Assembly (NCBI GenBank): GCA_963674975.1
Contig: OY771913.1
Coordinates: 1,736,001-1,800,000, forward strand
Direction: 5' to 3'
Origin: UBA4781 sp963674975
GTDB lineage: Bacteria; Chloroflexota; Anaerolineae; Anaerolineales; Anaerolineaceae
Length of the DNA stretch: 64,000 bases
The notes below the pieces were generated by a model. It saw only the letters and a list, made by a program, of their open reading frames with translations. It was not told where the DNA came from and did not search any database. The position numbers and the translations under genes are program-made. Position 1 is the stretch's first letter. Every line of letters begins with the position of its first letter. This document shows positions 25,648-34,297 of the stretch, piece by piece.

Positions 25648-26028
25648 TTATACTTCGTGGGTTAGTGGACCCTGATATTCCGCATCTCCCAGAGCCAGAA
25701 TCGGTAGGAAAATGAAGCTGAGGAAGAGCAGTCCGAATCCAAAGCCGGTATCTTTTCCAAATACTTTTGCCAGCTCGAAAAGGACCATGATCTCGATAAC
25801 GATATTAGCAATGGGGATCATTAGAAGGAAGAACCACCAGCCGGGGCGTCCGATGATCTCGAACATTTCAACAGTGTTGTGTCCGGGGATCAGACCTTCC
25901 CATCCTTTTCTGCCTGTTTTTTCAAACAATCTCCAGCTGCAGTAAAGATAGAAGCCAACTATTGCAATGATAAATAGAAAATAGAAAAACAAAAATCCCA
26001 AGCCAGGTTCCCAATCACTATAATACAT
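25648..26028 (-). CDS. DUF5684 small membrane protein
   Basis: This 126-residue protein has about three to four hydrophobic segments and the family-typical features: RKGWEGLIPGHNT, IIGRPGWWFFLLMIPI, AKVFGKDTGFG and a C-terminal LGDAEYQGP. Members are widespread small membrane proteins, sometimes near signal peptidases; the function is unknown. GGAGG precedes the ATG at 26028 with good spacing. It has its own terminator and no close operon partner. Confidence 0.85.
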   Translation of the reverse strand: MYYSDWEPGLGFLFFYFLFIIAIVGFYLYCSWRLFEKTGRKGWEGLIPGHNTVEMFEIIGRPGWWFFLLMIPIANIVIEIMVLFELAKVFGKDTGFGFGLLFLSFIFLPILALGDAEYQGPLTHEV

Positions 26029-26109
26029 AACAACCTCCGACTTATTTTGATAATTTCATTCTACTGGAATCAGCATGGAAAACAAGCCTGATTTCTTAAG
26101 AAGTCAATG

Positions 26110-27423
26110 TTAATGGGTCGCACAGGCGATGCAGGGGTCAAAAGCACGCACCACACGTCCCACGGCTTGCTCCAGTTCCATGTTCACCAATTCTCCTGAA
26201 ACATAGCGTTCTGCGGCTACTTTCAGCGCCCGTTCGATCGCCAGCATGTTGTGAACGGTAGGGATGATGAATTCGGCATTTGCGATCTTCCCTTTTTCGA
26301 TCACATAATGATGGATCAAAGGACCGCGGGGTGCTTCTACCATCCCGTATCCATCGCCATCGCGCGGCGTGAAAGATACTTTTGTGTCTTCATTATTCAG
26401 CGGCTGTTTCAATATTTCGGCGGCACGTTCAATGGCGTAAACCAGCTCGATGCCGCGTCCCAGGTCAAAAAGCATGATGGGGTGGGCAGGAGTTCCAAAC
26501 TCGATGCGCAGCCGGCGCAGATACCCATTGGCTACTTTAGTGCCCATGTGGGCGGTCAGATTGGTGCGCGCCAGCGAATTAGCCCGAATAACCCCTCCTT
26601 TATACGATGTCTTTCCGGCATACGAGTAATCGCTTTCCTGAAATTCCAGCACATCGCGGAAAGAGTGCGGAGAAAATATCTCGCAGCATTCCCCGGCAGG
26701 GTTCATAACACGGATCTCGTGGCTGTTGAAATCAGGTTTTACCTTGCCGGTAGAGGTAATATAATAGGCAGGCTGGTCATCTCCCCAGCTGCCCACTCGA
26801 TCTTTCATGTGTATGGTAAGCTCCCAGTAAGCATCAAAAAGATCGCATGCCATAGGGAGAGCCTGCTCCAGGCGTTTCAGCATTCCTTCAGCTTTTTCTG
26901 CGGAGATGCCTGCATTCACTCCCCCTACCACTGCCTGCACGGGGTGGATGAATTGTCCCCCTGCTAGCGTGATCAGGTCGGTTCCAAGTTCCCTGACTTT
27001 CAAAGCCTGCTGCGCCATCTGAAAACGCCGACCATGATCTACATCTGAAGCATCCATTTCAAAGATACTGTCTATACCTACCCTATCGGGCATGGTGAAG
27101 ATGAACAGTGAGGTTGCCTGATTTTGCAGAAGCTGACCGAGAAGCAGCAGCGAACGAATTTTCGAAGCCAATGGGGGAGGTGTTACTCCATAAGCATCTT
27201 CCAGCGTTTTAACTGCTGTCACATGGTGAGCCGTGGAGCACACTCCGCAAATACGGGGGACAATAACCGGCATTTGTTCCGCCGGAACTCCCTTGACAAA
27301 GATATCAAAGCCGCGCATTTCGGTTGCTTTAAAACGTGTGGAAATTACCTTCCCGTTTTGTATTTCGATTTCGACACGGGCGTGCCCTTCAATGCGGCTT
27401 AGGGGAAAAGTAAGCGTAGCCAT
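26110..27423 (-). CDS. [NiFe] hydrogenase large (alpha) subunit, group 3-like
   Basis: This 437-residue subunit holds the NiFe site. The first ligand pair is RICGVCSTAHH (Cys59, Cys62) and the second is DPCIACATH (Cys431, Cys434). It fits the cytoplasmic group 3 (MvhA/sulfhydrogenase) large subunits. The protein ends exactly at the His after the second pair, whereas most large subunits carry a C-terminal peptide removed by a maturation protease. The start overlaps the small-subunit stop by one base. No diaphorase, ferredoxin or maturation gene is nearby. Confidence 0.93.
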   Translation of the reverse strand: MATLTFPLSRIEGHARVEIEIQNGKVISTRFKATEMRGFDIFVKGVPAEQMPVIVPRICGVCSTAHHVTAVKTLEDAYGVTPPPLASKIRSLLLLGQLLQNQATSLFIFTMPDRVGIDSIFEMDASDVDHGRRFQMAQQALKVRELGTDLITLAGGQFIHPVQAVVGGVNAGISAEKAEGMLKRLEQALPMACDLFDAYWELTIHMKDRVGSWGDDQPAYYITSTGKVKPDFNSHEIRVMNPAGECCEIFSPHSFRDVLEFQESDYSYAGKTSYKGGVIRANSLARTNLTAHMGTKVANGYLRRLRIEFGTPAHPIMLFDLGRGIELVYAIERAAEILKQPLNNEDTKVSFTPRDGDGYGMVEAPRGPLIHHYVIEKGKIANAEFIIPTVHNMLAIERALKVAAERYVSGELVNMELEQAVGRVVRAFDPCIACATH

Positions 27424-28295
27424 TACAGTACCTTTCCTTTGGGTCGGGGAGGTTTATCGGTTCCTGAATAATCTGAAAATTGGAAAAGAAAGAGCGCCAG
27501 TTGGGGAGAAAGAAGTGCTTCTTTCAATTCATTATCTGGAATATTCGTCAATCCATGAAACACTTTCTGAATAGCTTCCAGCCAGGCGTGGGAATCCTTT
27601 TCGATGAGCACGTTCGATGGACCACGGCAGCCCACACAGGGATGCCCTGCTCGTGTGCAGGGTGCCCGGCAGCCTCCGCGTGTGCTGGTTCCTATGCAGG
27701 CATATCCCTGATTGATCAGGCATATTTCAGGATCAACTTCACCATGCTGAAAACCGGTAAGGTGATCTGGTTTTACGTCTTTTAATTTTTTACGACCGCA
27801 TTCCTGGCAGACGATCGCGCTGGCATGATAATCATCCGGATTGGTTAAAGCTGCCATAAATAATTCGGGGGTGGGAGGGCAGCCGGGTAAATAGAGATCA
27901 ATATCTACAAAATCATCCACCGGTCGGGATCTGGGCAGCAGATGAGGCAGATCAAGACGTTCCTGTCTGTTCAAAAACATCTGGCGGACCTCGTTGCGAT
28001 TGCCGAGATTCGCTACCCCGCCGGATATTGCACAGGTTCCCACTGCTATTACACGGTGTGCATTTTTAACGGCATTCTTTAGATGATAGGCGTCCTCGTT
28101 TGTGCGTACTCCTCCACTGATAAGCAGGATATCCACTTCTTGAACACCATATGCACTTGAAACAAGCGGCATATAGGTGAGCTGGAATTTTTCTGTCCAC
28201 TCATGGGCGTTCAGCAAGGATACTTCACAGCCGGCGCATCCGGAGAGCTGCAGTACGGCAAAGCGCGGAATATCAGTTTTCTCTGGAGTATCTAT
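27423..28295 (-). CDS. [NiFe] hydrogenase small subunit, probable AUA start
   Basis: This subunit carries the Fe-S clusters that take electrons from the NiFe site. The frame is open from just after a TGA at 28311-28313 and encodes SGCAGCE with the proximal-cluster Cys20 and Cys23, then GTCA, GCPP, a CQECG pair and a C-terminal Cys-rich segment ending CVGCRGP. No ATG, GTG or TTG occurs before the essential SGCAGCE; the first TTG (28217) would remove it. ATA at 28295-28293 follows AAGGAGG with 5 bases of spacing, so it is taken as the start (290 residues). ATC one codon earlier, or a sequencing error in the start, are alternatives. Confidence 0.85.
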   Translation of the reverse strand: MDTPEKTDIPRFAVLQLSGCAGCEVSLLNAHEWTEKFQLTYMPLVSSAYGVQEVDILLISGGVRTNEDAYHLKNAVKNAHRVIAVGTCAISGGVANLGNRNEVRQMFLNRQERLDLPHLLPRSRPVDDFVDIDLYLPGCPPTPELFMAALTNPDDYHASAIVCQECGRKKLKDVKPDHLTGFQHGEVDPEICLINQGYACIGTSTRGGCRAPCTRAGHPCVGCRGPSNVLIEKDSHAWLEAIQKVFHGLTNIPDNELKEALLSPQLALFLFQFSDYSGTDKPPRPKGKVL

Positions 28296-28430
28296 GATCG
28301 CCTCCTTGTGTCAATAATTACCAATCCTATTCTAACCTTTTTTGTCTAATTTCACGAATTTTTGTAGGCTTTGGCATGAAGTTTGCAATCTGAATACTAC
28401 CATTCGAAAATGGAAAATTAAGGATTTAAT

Positions 28431-30053
28431 ATGAAAAAGTTTTTTTCTCTGCTCTTGGTTCTGGCTCTCCTGGCAGCCGTTGTATATATCTTCTTTATTA
28501 AAAATTCAACCCCGTTATCATCTCCTTCCCCTATAGGGCTGGATATGAGTTCTTATCTATTAAATGGAGCGCAGGATAGCAGCCAGTTCATTGATACTGT
28601 TTCTGCCCTGGGAGCAGATACCATCAAGATCGCGATCCCCTGGGATGAGGTAGAGCAATCTGCCGGTTTGTTCACCTGGTATATCAATCCCAATGGAACG
28701 CAGATCGATTTAAGCGATCTGGTTCAGAAACTGGATCAAAAGGGAATTTCGGTTACGGTTATCCTGGAAGGATTTCCCCCTTACCTGCAGTATGAAAACC
28801 TCAGTGAAGAGAGTGTTGCAGCTGCATACCTCGAAAGCTGGGAGCGTTATGTAAAAGCAGTGGTAGCCCAATTTGGTGATGCAGTGGATGCCTGGCAGAT
28901 CGGGGAATCCGTAAACCTGCCCTTTGAAATACAGGATCAATTGATTGCTGCAGCAGTGCTTTCCAGCCCCTCGACGTATGCACAGCGGTTGATCCTGGCT
29001 TCTGATGCTATCCATGAAGCAGAGAAGAATGACCTGGTTGTTCTGGGAGGTATCGGAAGTGATACGGGGAACTGCATCAACCAGCCCAGCGCTTTTTTAT
29101 ACAGCATCAATTCTCTGGATGCCTGGGATGCATTTGATGTGATCGGGATCGACCTGGATACATATTCTATTCCTCCCGAAGGAAAATATATGTATCAAAC
29201 ATTTGATTCCGTTTCAGGCGCCTGTCTGACCAGCGCCGATGGAGGGTTTACCCTGGCTGAAATTGTGGCGCTGGTGGATGCGGTGGGCGTACAGTATGGA
29301 GAAAAACCGATCTGGATTACCAGCATGGGGTGGCAGCAGGAAGATATCTCTGCTGTTGCAGAAGAGCGTGGCACTTTACCGGATGTAGTGCGGGCAGATT
29401 ATCTCAGCCGTGCATCGGTCATGCTGCTTGGCAGGCATAATGTGGAAGAAATTTTCTGGCAGTATCCTGAAGCAGACAGTGCGCTGGATACCTATTTTGG
29501 AGTATTCAGCCGGCAAGTCTTCAAAAACTTTTCTACCGCTTTGCAGGGATTCCGCAGTTCGACGGATGCCAGCAGTATTCTCGATGGTTACTATCAGTAC
29601 CGTTTGACGACCTCGGGATTGGTGAATATCTTTGTCTGGCGCGGATACGGTGGGGATGAATTTTTACCTTTTACTCTGCAGAATGTATCAGGATATGAAT
29701 TGGAAGCTTTTTCGCTGGATGCAGATTCAATAAAGAATGGTGGCGGGGCAGAACTCACCGTTGATGCCAATGGTAATTCTGCTTTCATGTTGAGTGAAAG
29801 ACCGGTGCTTGTTAAGGCAGTTCCGACTGATCTTAAAGAGCGGATTTCTCTGTATCTGCAGGGATTCGCTCAATCTGCCGGAGATTCACTCAAGAATAGT
29901 GCAGAAGACATTATTGAAGAGCAGAAAGACAAAGCCCGCCATGAAGTGGAAGAATGGGTGGATGAAAAGAAAGAAAGCCTTTTCACCATGTTAAAAGATA
30001 GCTTTATGGAATGGCTGGATGAAGCTCTTAACCTGGAACAATTCATAAAATAA
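28431..30053 (+). CDS. Membrane-anchored TIM-barrel protein, glycoside-hydrolase-like
   Basis: This 540-residue protein has one N-terminal membrane helix (about 4-23) and is otherwise extracellular. Residues about 35-350 resemble a GH-A clan TIM barrel, with IPWDEVEQSAGLFTW at strand 2 and a strand-4 AWQIGESVN, where the Glu may be the acid/base. The strand-7 site reads PIWITSMGW, with Ser where the nucleophilic Glu usually is. A beta-type domain follows, and a charged amphipathic helical tail of about 70 residues closes the protein. It may bind rather than cut sugars (inference). AAGGA precedes the ATG. Confidence 0.65.
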   Translation: MKKFFSLLLVLALLAAVVYIFFIKNSTPLSSPSPIGLDMSSYLLNGAQDSSQFIDTVSALGADTIKIAIPWDEVEQSAGLFTWYINPNGTQIDLSDLVQKLDQKGISVTVILEGFPPYLQYENLSEESVAAAYLESWERYVKAVVAQFGDAVDAWQIGESVNLPFEIQDQLIAAAVLSSPSTYAQRLILASDAIHEAEKNDLVVLGGIGSDTGNCINQPSAFLYSINSLDAWDAFDVIGIDLDTYSIPPEGKYMYQTFDSVSGACLTSADGGFTLAEIVALVDAVGVQYGEKPIWITSMGWQQEDISAVAEERGTLPDVVRADYLSRASVMLLGRHNVEEIFWQYPEADSALDTYFGVFSRQVFKNFSTALQGFRSSTDASSILDGYYQYRLTTSGLVNIFVWRGYGGDEFLPFTLQNVSGYELEAFSLDADSIKNGGGAELTVDANGNSAFMLSERPVLVKAVPTDLKERISLYLQGFAQSAGDSLKNSAEDIIEEQKDKARHEVEEWVDEKKESLFTMLKDSFMEWLDEALNLEQFIK

Positions 30054-30089
30054 GACGTATAGTAGATATAGAGAAAAAGGGAGTATCGA

Positions 30090-31085
30090 ATGAAGAAAAT
30101 AAAAATGATCTTGCGGATTACCGTTTTAGGAGCAGTTCTGCTGCTGGCTGCCTGTACGCCCAGCGTGCCAATAACTGCCGCCAATATTTCTGCCCTTGTC
30201 AGCACCCAGGTGCTGCAGTCTGCGGATGTGTTGACTGCTAAATGGACGCTGGATGGGAAGGCGTTCTGGTTGAAAGGGATCGAAGAAGTATCTCTTTACG
30301 ACAGCAAATCTCTTCAGGAACAAACCTCCTATAATGTGGGGGAAGATGCAGCCCTGTATGATGTTTCTCCGGATGGGAAAGAAATTGCCTTCTCATCATT
30401 CGATGATCCAGCGGTAGTTCTGTACGATGTGATCGCCGGGCAAGAAACAGCCCGCATTCCGCTGGATATGTTGACCCAGCAAGCTGATTTTTCACCGGAT
30501 GGAACTATGCTTGGTACGATCAGTTCGGAGGTTTGGGAAATAACATTATGGGATACAGCATCGGCGCAGGTTATCAAATCGCTCACTGGTTTTGAAACAG
30601 CCGCTCCGGTTTATTCATTCCAGTTTGGAGTGGATGGAAAGACCGTCATGTGGATTGCCCGCGCTACAATCCAGCCTATGGATATTGCCAGTGCAGAATT
30701 AGGACCGGAGATCAGCCACGAAGATTTCATCAGCGCTGCGGCACTCTCTCCTGATGGGAATTTGCTGGCTACTGCTGCTGCCGGTATGGTGGATGGAGAA
30801 TTTTTGCCTATCGTAACCATCTGGGATGCTCACAGCGGAGAATCACTGGCGGTTTTTAGTAATCCAGATTATTTCAGTTCTCTGACTTTCTCTCCCGATG
30901 GAGGTTTACTTGCGGCAGGCAGCGATGGAACAGTCTTGTTCTGGGATGTATCTGCTTTTTCGGCAGCCGGTGAGATCAGCACGGCAGCCGGGCATGTCAA
31001 TTCGGTACAGTTTTCACCGGATGGGACACAACTGCTCACATGTACCAATGAAGGAACGGTACAGATGTGGCATGTAGAAAAATAA
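30090..31085 (+). CDS. WD40-type beta-propeller lipoprotein
   Basis: This 331-residue protein has a lipoprotein signal peptide with lipobox LAAC (Cys near residue 22). Repeats of the form FSPDG...LWD (for example DVSPDGKEIAFSS, FSPDGTMLGT, LSPDGNLLAT, FSPDGGLLAAGS, FSPDGTQLL) form a beta-propeller of about seven blades. Such surface propellers usually bind proteins or polymers. It lies 36 bases after the TIM-barrel gene and is probably cotranscribed with it. Confidence 0.85.
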   Translation: MKKIKMILRITVLGAVLLLAACTPSVPITAANISALVSTQVLQSADVLTAKWTLDGKAFWLKGIEEVSLYDSKSLQEQTSYNVGEDAALYDVSPDGKEIAFSSFDDPAVVLYDVIAGQETARIPLDMLTQQADFSPDGTMLGTISSEVWEITLWDTASAQVIKSLTGFETAAPVYSFQFGVDGKTVMWIARATIQPMDIASAELGPEISHEDFISAAALSPDGNLLATAAAGMVDGEFLPIVTIWDAHSGESLAVFSNPDYFSSLTFSPDGGLLAAGSDGTVLFWDVSAFSAAGEISTAAGHVNSVQFSPDGTQLLTCTNEGTVQMWHVEK

Positions 31086-31105
31086 ACTGCATCCTATAAA
31101 AAATG

Positions 31106-31135
31106 AAGGGCAGGGATCAACTCCCTGCTCTTTTT
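31106..31135. terminator. Terminator after the propeller lipoprotein
   Basis: GCAGGGA (31110-31116) and TCCCTGC (31122-31128), extended by AAGG/TCTT pairs, are followed by T5. A ClC gene converges on it from the right. Confidence 0.8.
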
Positions 31136-31138
31136 AAT

Positions 31139-32617
31139 TTACAGCATGAGAAAGTGCTGTTTTTCGCAGCCTTTGCGCAGGATGGCAGCTGCCTGGACAG
31201 CCTCTGGTGCAATTTCAACGGTCAACTTCGTGTGCGCTTCCAGAATGGTACAGGCAGTTGGAATGAACTCCATTCCTGCAGCAGTACAGCGCATGATAAC
31301 GCATCCCGGCGGCAGCCCCAATGCGCTGACTTTTTTCCCTTCAAAAGGAGAACCTTCCTCGATCTCGAATTCAAGGATAGCAGGTTCTTCTACATGGAGG
31401 TGGGGATCATGCAGTGTCAGGTCACGGTGCAGGAGCGCTTCGTAGATGGGCAGATCTTTGAACACTTCGGCAGTGACATAAGCAAAGAAGCATGCCGTGA
31501 GTAAAGGAAGCATTTGAGCGTAATTCCCGGTCATCTCAACGATCAATAAAATGCCGGTCAATGGAGCACGCACAATGGCTGTGAAGTAGGCAGCCATGCC
31601 CACCACTGCAAAGACGGCAGGAATGGGAACCAAAAGCGGAGAAAATGAATTGGCGATCTTCCCCACAGCCAATCCGATCATGGCTCCCAGCACCAGCAGG
31701 GGAGCAAAGATCCCACCGGCAACACCGCTCCCATAGCTCAGGGCTGTAAGCAGCAAGCGCAGGCAGAATAGGATCGGAATTATCGAAAGCGCCAGTTTCC
31801 CTTCCAGAACCTCTTCCGATAGCAGGTTACCTCCTCCAACTACTATCGGATAATACCAGCTGATCAAGCCGGTTATGGCTCCTATCCCCAGAGCTGGTAA
31901 TAGAGCCCATTTTCCCTTAAGACGCCCGAATATCTTCAAGGTACCCAGCAGGCTTTGATTGAAAACAATGCCCAGCATACCGGTCAGGATGCCCAGTAAT
32001 GCAAAATAAGGTAGCGATCCAAGCGGCGGCATATCATAGCTGGGAACAGAGAATACCAGATCAGAACCGGCAAAAAAGCGGGTAACGATATTTGCCACTA
32101 CTGATGCGATGAAAGCCGCGGCGAAAACAATCGGGTGAAAATCGCGCTGTACTTCTTCAAGAACGAAGGTAAGACCCGATAGTGGGGCATTGAAAGCAGC
32201 AGCCAAACCGGCGCCGGCTCCTGCTGCAATGAGTGCCTGTTTCTCGCGATGCTGTGCTTTCAATCCATCAGCAACCGCTGCCCCAACAGCGCCGCCAAGC
32301 TGCACGCTGGGTCCTTCTTTCCCCAGTGCCATCCCGCTGCCCAATGCAAGGGCGCCCGACATGAATTTAACCGGTAAAAGACGGCGCCATTTCAACCTGC
32401 GGTAGCGGTGGAGCACTGCTTTGATATGCGGGATACCACTGCCGCTGGCTTCAGGAGCGAAGCGTTTTACCAGCCAGCATGCAGCCACAGCCCCCAGAGC
32501 ACTGAAGAGAATAGGGAATACCCAGCCAAGAGCTGGTAATTGATGCGCCCACTCTAGAAGTTCTTTTCTGATCAATTCACCCTTTTCAAGGGTGAATCCG
32601 AACAATACTGTTATCAA
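31139..32617 (-). CDS. ClC-family chloride channel/transporter with C-terminal TrkA-C-like domain
   Basis: At least 492 residues of a polytopic membrane protein. The selectivity segments are present: GSGIPH, GKEGPS with the gating Glu, and GIFAPLLVLGA. Residues about 405-475 form a TrkA-C-like regulatory domain. The coordinates begin at TTG 32617, which cuts into the first membrane helix: the frame is open upstream to a TAA at 32752-32750 and encodes RAALVGLLAGLITVLFGF across the junction. No ATG, GTG or TTG lies in that extension, so the true start is a non-standard codon (CTG, ATT or ATA) or the sequence has an error. Confidence 0.85.
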   Translation of the reverse strand: MITVLFGFTLEKGELIRKELLEWAHQLPALGWVFPILFSALGAVAACWLVKRFAPEASGSGIPHIKAVLHRYRRLKWRRLLPVKFMSGALALGSGMALGKEGPSVQLGGAVGAAVADGLKAQHREKQALIAAGAGAGLAAAFNAPLSGLTFVLEEVQRDFHPIVFAAAFIASVVANIVTRFFAGSDLVFSVPSYDMPPLGSLPYFALLGILTGMLGIVFNQSLLGTLKIFGRLKGKWALLPALGIGAITGLISWYYPIVVGGGNLLSEEVLEGKLALSIIPILFCLRLLLTALSYGSGVAGGIFAPLLVLGAMIGLAVGKIANSFSPLLVPIPAVFAVVGMAAYFTAIVRAPLTGILLIVEMTGNYAQMLPLLTACFFAYVTAEVFKDLPIYEALLHRDLTLHDPHLHVEEPAILEFEIEEGSPFEGKKVSALGLPPGCVIMRCTAAGMEFIPTACTILEAHTKLTVEIAPEAVQAAAILRKGCEKQHFLML

Positions 32618-32758
32618 CCCTGCCAGGAGACCTACCAGCGCTGCTCTCGGAAGGACTTCTCGCCTTTGTTTGCTGGTGGCAATATACTCTTGAATTTCAG
32701 ATTGTGAATTTCGCAGTTCTCGGGGAGCGGATTGATGAAAAAATATTTTTAAAGGATT

Positions 32759-32801
32759 ACGCGTTGTTTACTCCATAAATTGATAAAATTTCAAAACGCG
32801 T
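32759..32801. repeat. Inverted repeat upstream of the ClC gene
   Basis: ACGCGTT (32759-32765) and AACGCGT (32795-32801) are a perfect inverted repeat flanking 29 AT-rich bases, in the likely promoter region of the ClC gene. It could be a pair of protein-binding half-sites. Confidence 0.35.
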
Positions 32802-32837
32802 TCTATTGTATTCCAAATGAAAGAAAAAACAATAGTA

Positions 32838-32869
32838 TAAAAAAAGAAGTCATAAAAATGACTTCTTTG
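32838..32869 (-). terminator. Terminator of the rpsB-tsf-pyrH operon
   Basis: AAAGAAGTCAT (32844-32854) pairs with ATGACTTCTTT (32859-32869). On the minus strand the stem is followed by T7, right after pyrH. Confidence 0.85.
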
Positions 32870-32893
32870 ATAGGAAAATGCAGAATCTCGCTC

Positions 32894-33610
32894 CTAATCG
32901 CAGATTATTGTTCCGACATTTTCTCCTTGAATGGCTTTTATTAGAGCTTCATCATCCCACAGGTTCAGCACCAGAATGGGAAGTTTATTTTCCATGCACA
33001 GGGTGAGTGCGGTGCTGTCCATTACTTCAAGGCGTAAATTGAGCGCATCGATGTAATTCAATCGCTCGAATTTTTTTGCGCCGTGATTCTGGTTGGGGTC
33101 ACTGTCATAAACTCCATCCACCTTGGTTGCTTTGATCAGCACATCTGCGCCGATATCAGCGGCGCGTAAGGCAGCGGCAGTATCTGTTGAGAAGAAAGGG
33201 TTCCCTGTTCCACCACCGAAGATAACCACGCGGTCTTTTTCGAGATGGCGGATGGCTCGGCGGCGAATATAAGGTTCGGCTACTGCGCGCATTTCGATCG
33301 CGGACTGAACGCGGGTGGGCACTCCAATGCGTTCCAATGCGTCCATCAGGGCTAGCGCATTCATTACCGTTGCCAGCATTCCCATGTAGTCGGCAGTTGC
33401 GCGATCCATTCCCCATTTCAGCCCCTCACGTCCGCGCCACAGGTTCCCTGCACCGATCACGATGCCAACATCGATGCCCATGTTGTGGATCTTGCTGACG
33501 AGCTGGGCGATATTTGCGGCACGCTGCGGGTCGATCCCGTTACCATCGTTTTCAGCCAGTGCTTCACCGCTTAATTTGATAACCACTCGATGATATTTTT
33601 CTTCTGCCAT
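32894..33610 (-). CDS. pyrH: Uridylate kinase (UMP kinase)
   Basis: This 238-residue cytoplasmic enzyme phosphorylates UMP to UDP. It belongs to the amino acid kinase fold, with VVIKLSGEAL at the N-terminus, GIVIGAGNLWRG, RATADYMGMLATVMNALAL and VIFGGGTGNPFFSTDTAA, all strongly conserved in PyrH. AAGGAG stands before the ATG. It is the third gene of rpsB-tsf-pyrH, after an intergenic terminator that may lower its expression. Confidence 0.97.
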   Translation of the reverse strand: MAEEKYHRVVIKLSGEALAENDGNGIDPQRAANIAQLVSKIHNMGIDVGIVIGAGNLWRGREGLKWGMDRATADYMGMLATVMNALALMDALERIGVPTRVQSAIEMRAVAEPYIRRRAIRHLEKDRVVIFGGGTGNPFFSTDTAAALRAADIGADVLIKATKVDGVYDSDPNQNHGAKKFERLNYIDALNLRLEVMDSTALTLCMENKLPILVLNLWDDEALIKAIQGENVGTIICD

Positions 33611-33623
33611 TTCTCTCCTTCGC

Positions 33624-33653
33624 TAAAAAAAAGCCAACCGATTGGTTGGCTTT
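33624..33653 (-). terminator. Terminator between tsf and pyrH
   Basis: AAAGCCAACC and GGTTGGCTTT pair around a 4-base loop (33630-33653), followed on the minus strand by T8. It can attenuate transcription into pyrH. Confidence 0.8.
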
Positions 33654-33659
33654 GTATTT

Positions 33660-34271
33660 TTATTCTTGATCAGTGCTGGCTTCGCCCAGAGAAAAGCGGG
33701 CAAAACGCCGAATGATGACATTCTCTCCGGTTTTAGCAATGGTTTGATTTAAGAGGTCCTGAACTAAAAGAGTATCGTCGCGGATATATTGTTGATTCAA
33801 GAGGACGTTTTCGTCTTTATACTTTTTCAAAGTCCCTTCCACAATTCTTGGTACTATTGTATCAGGTTTTCCATCTTCCTTAGCTTTCGCCGCAGTTTTT
33901 TCTTCCAGATCTTTGATGACGTCTTCAGAAATATCAGCTTCACTGATATACAAGGGGGAAGCGCCGGCAATTTGCAGGGCGATTTCATGGGCGAAGGTGC
34001 GGAAATCTTCTGAACGGGCAACAAAATCAGTTTCACAGTTCACTTCAACCATAACACCCACTCTGCCTTCACCGTGAGAATAGATTTCAACAATACCTTC
34101 GGCGGCAACGCGATCGGCGCGCTTGCTGGCGGTAGCAATACCTTTTTCTCGAAGGATCACTTTTGCTTTCTCAAAATCGCCATCAGTATCCTGAAGAGCT
34201 TTTCGGCAGTCTAAAACACCGGCACCGCTCTCTTCTCGAAGCTGCTTGATCATTTCAGTGGTAATTTTCAT
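33660..34271 (-). CDS. tsf: Translation elongation factor Ts
   Basis: This 203-residue factor recycles EF-Tu from GDP to GTP. It has the UBA-like N-terminus ITTEMIKQLREESGAGVLDCRKAL and the VEVNCETDFVARSEDF core motif. It belongs to the short type with a reduced core and lacks the coiled extension of the E. coli protein. It follows rpsB by 26 bases in the usual order. Confidence 0.97.
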   Translation of the reverse strand: MKITTEMIKQLREESGAGVLDCRKALQDTDGDFEKAKVILREKGIATASKRADRVAAEGIVEIYSHGEGRVGVMVEVNCETDFVARSEDFRTFAHEIALQIAGASPLYISEADISEDVIKDLEEKTAAKAKEDGKPDTIVPRIVEGTLKKYKDENVLLNQQYIRDDTLLVQDLLNQTIAKTGENVIIRRFARFSLGEASTDQE

Positions 34272-34297
34272 TTTTCCTATTTCCCTTTATTCCTTCT

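Noticed and set aside
26251..26967. 238-residue plus-strand open frame inside the hydrogenase large subunit gene
   Set aside because: It is a shadow of a well-supported gene on the other strand.
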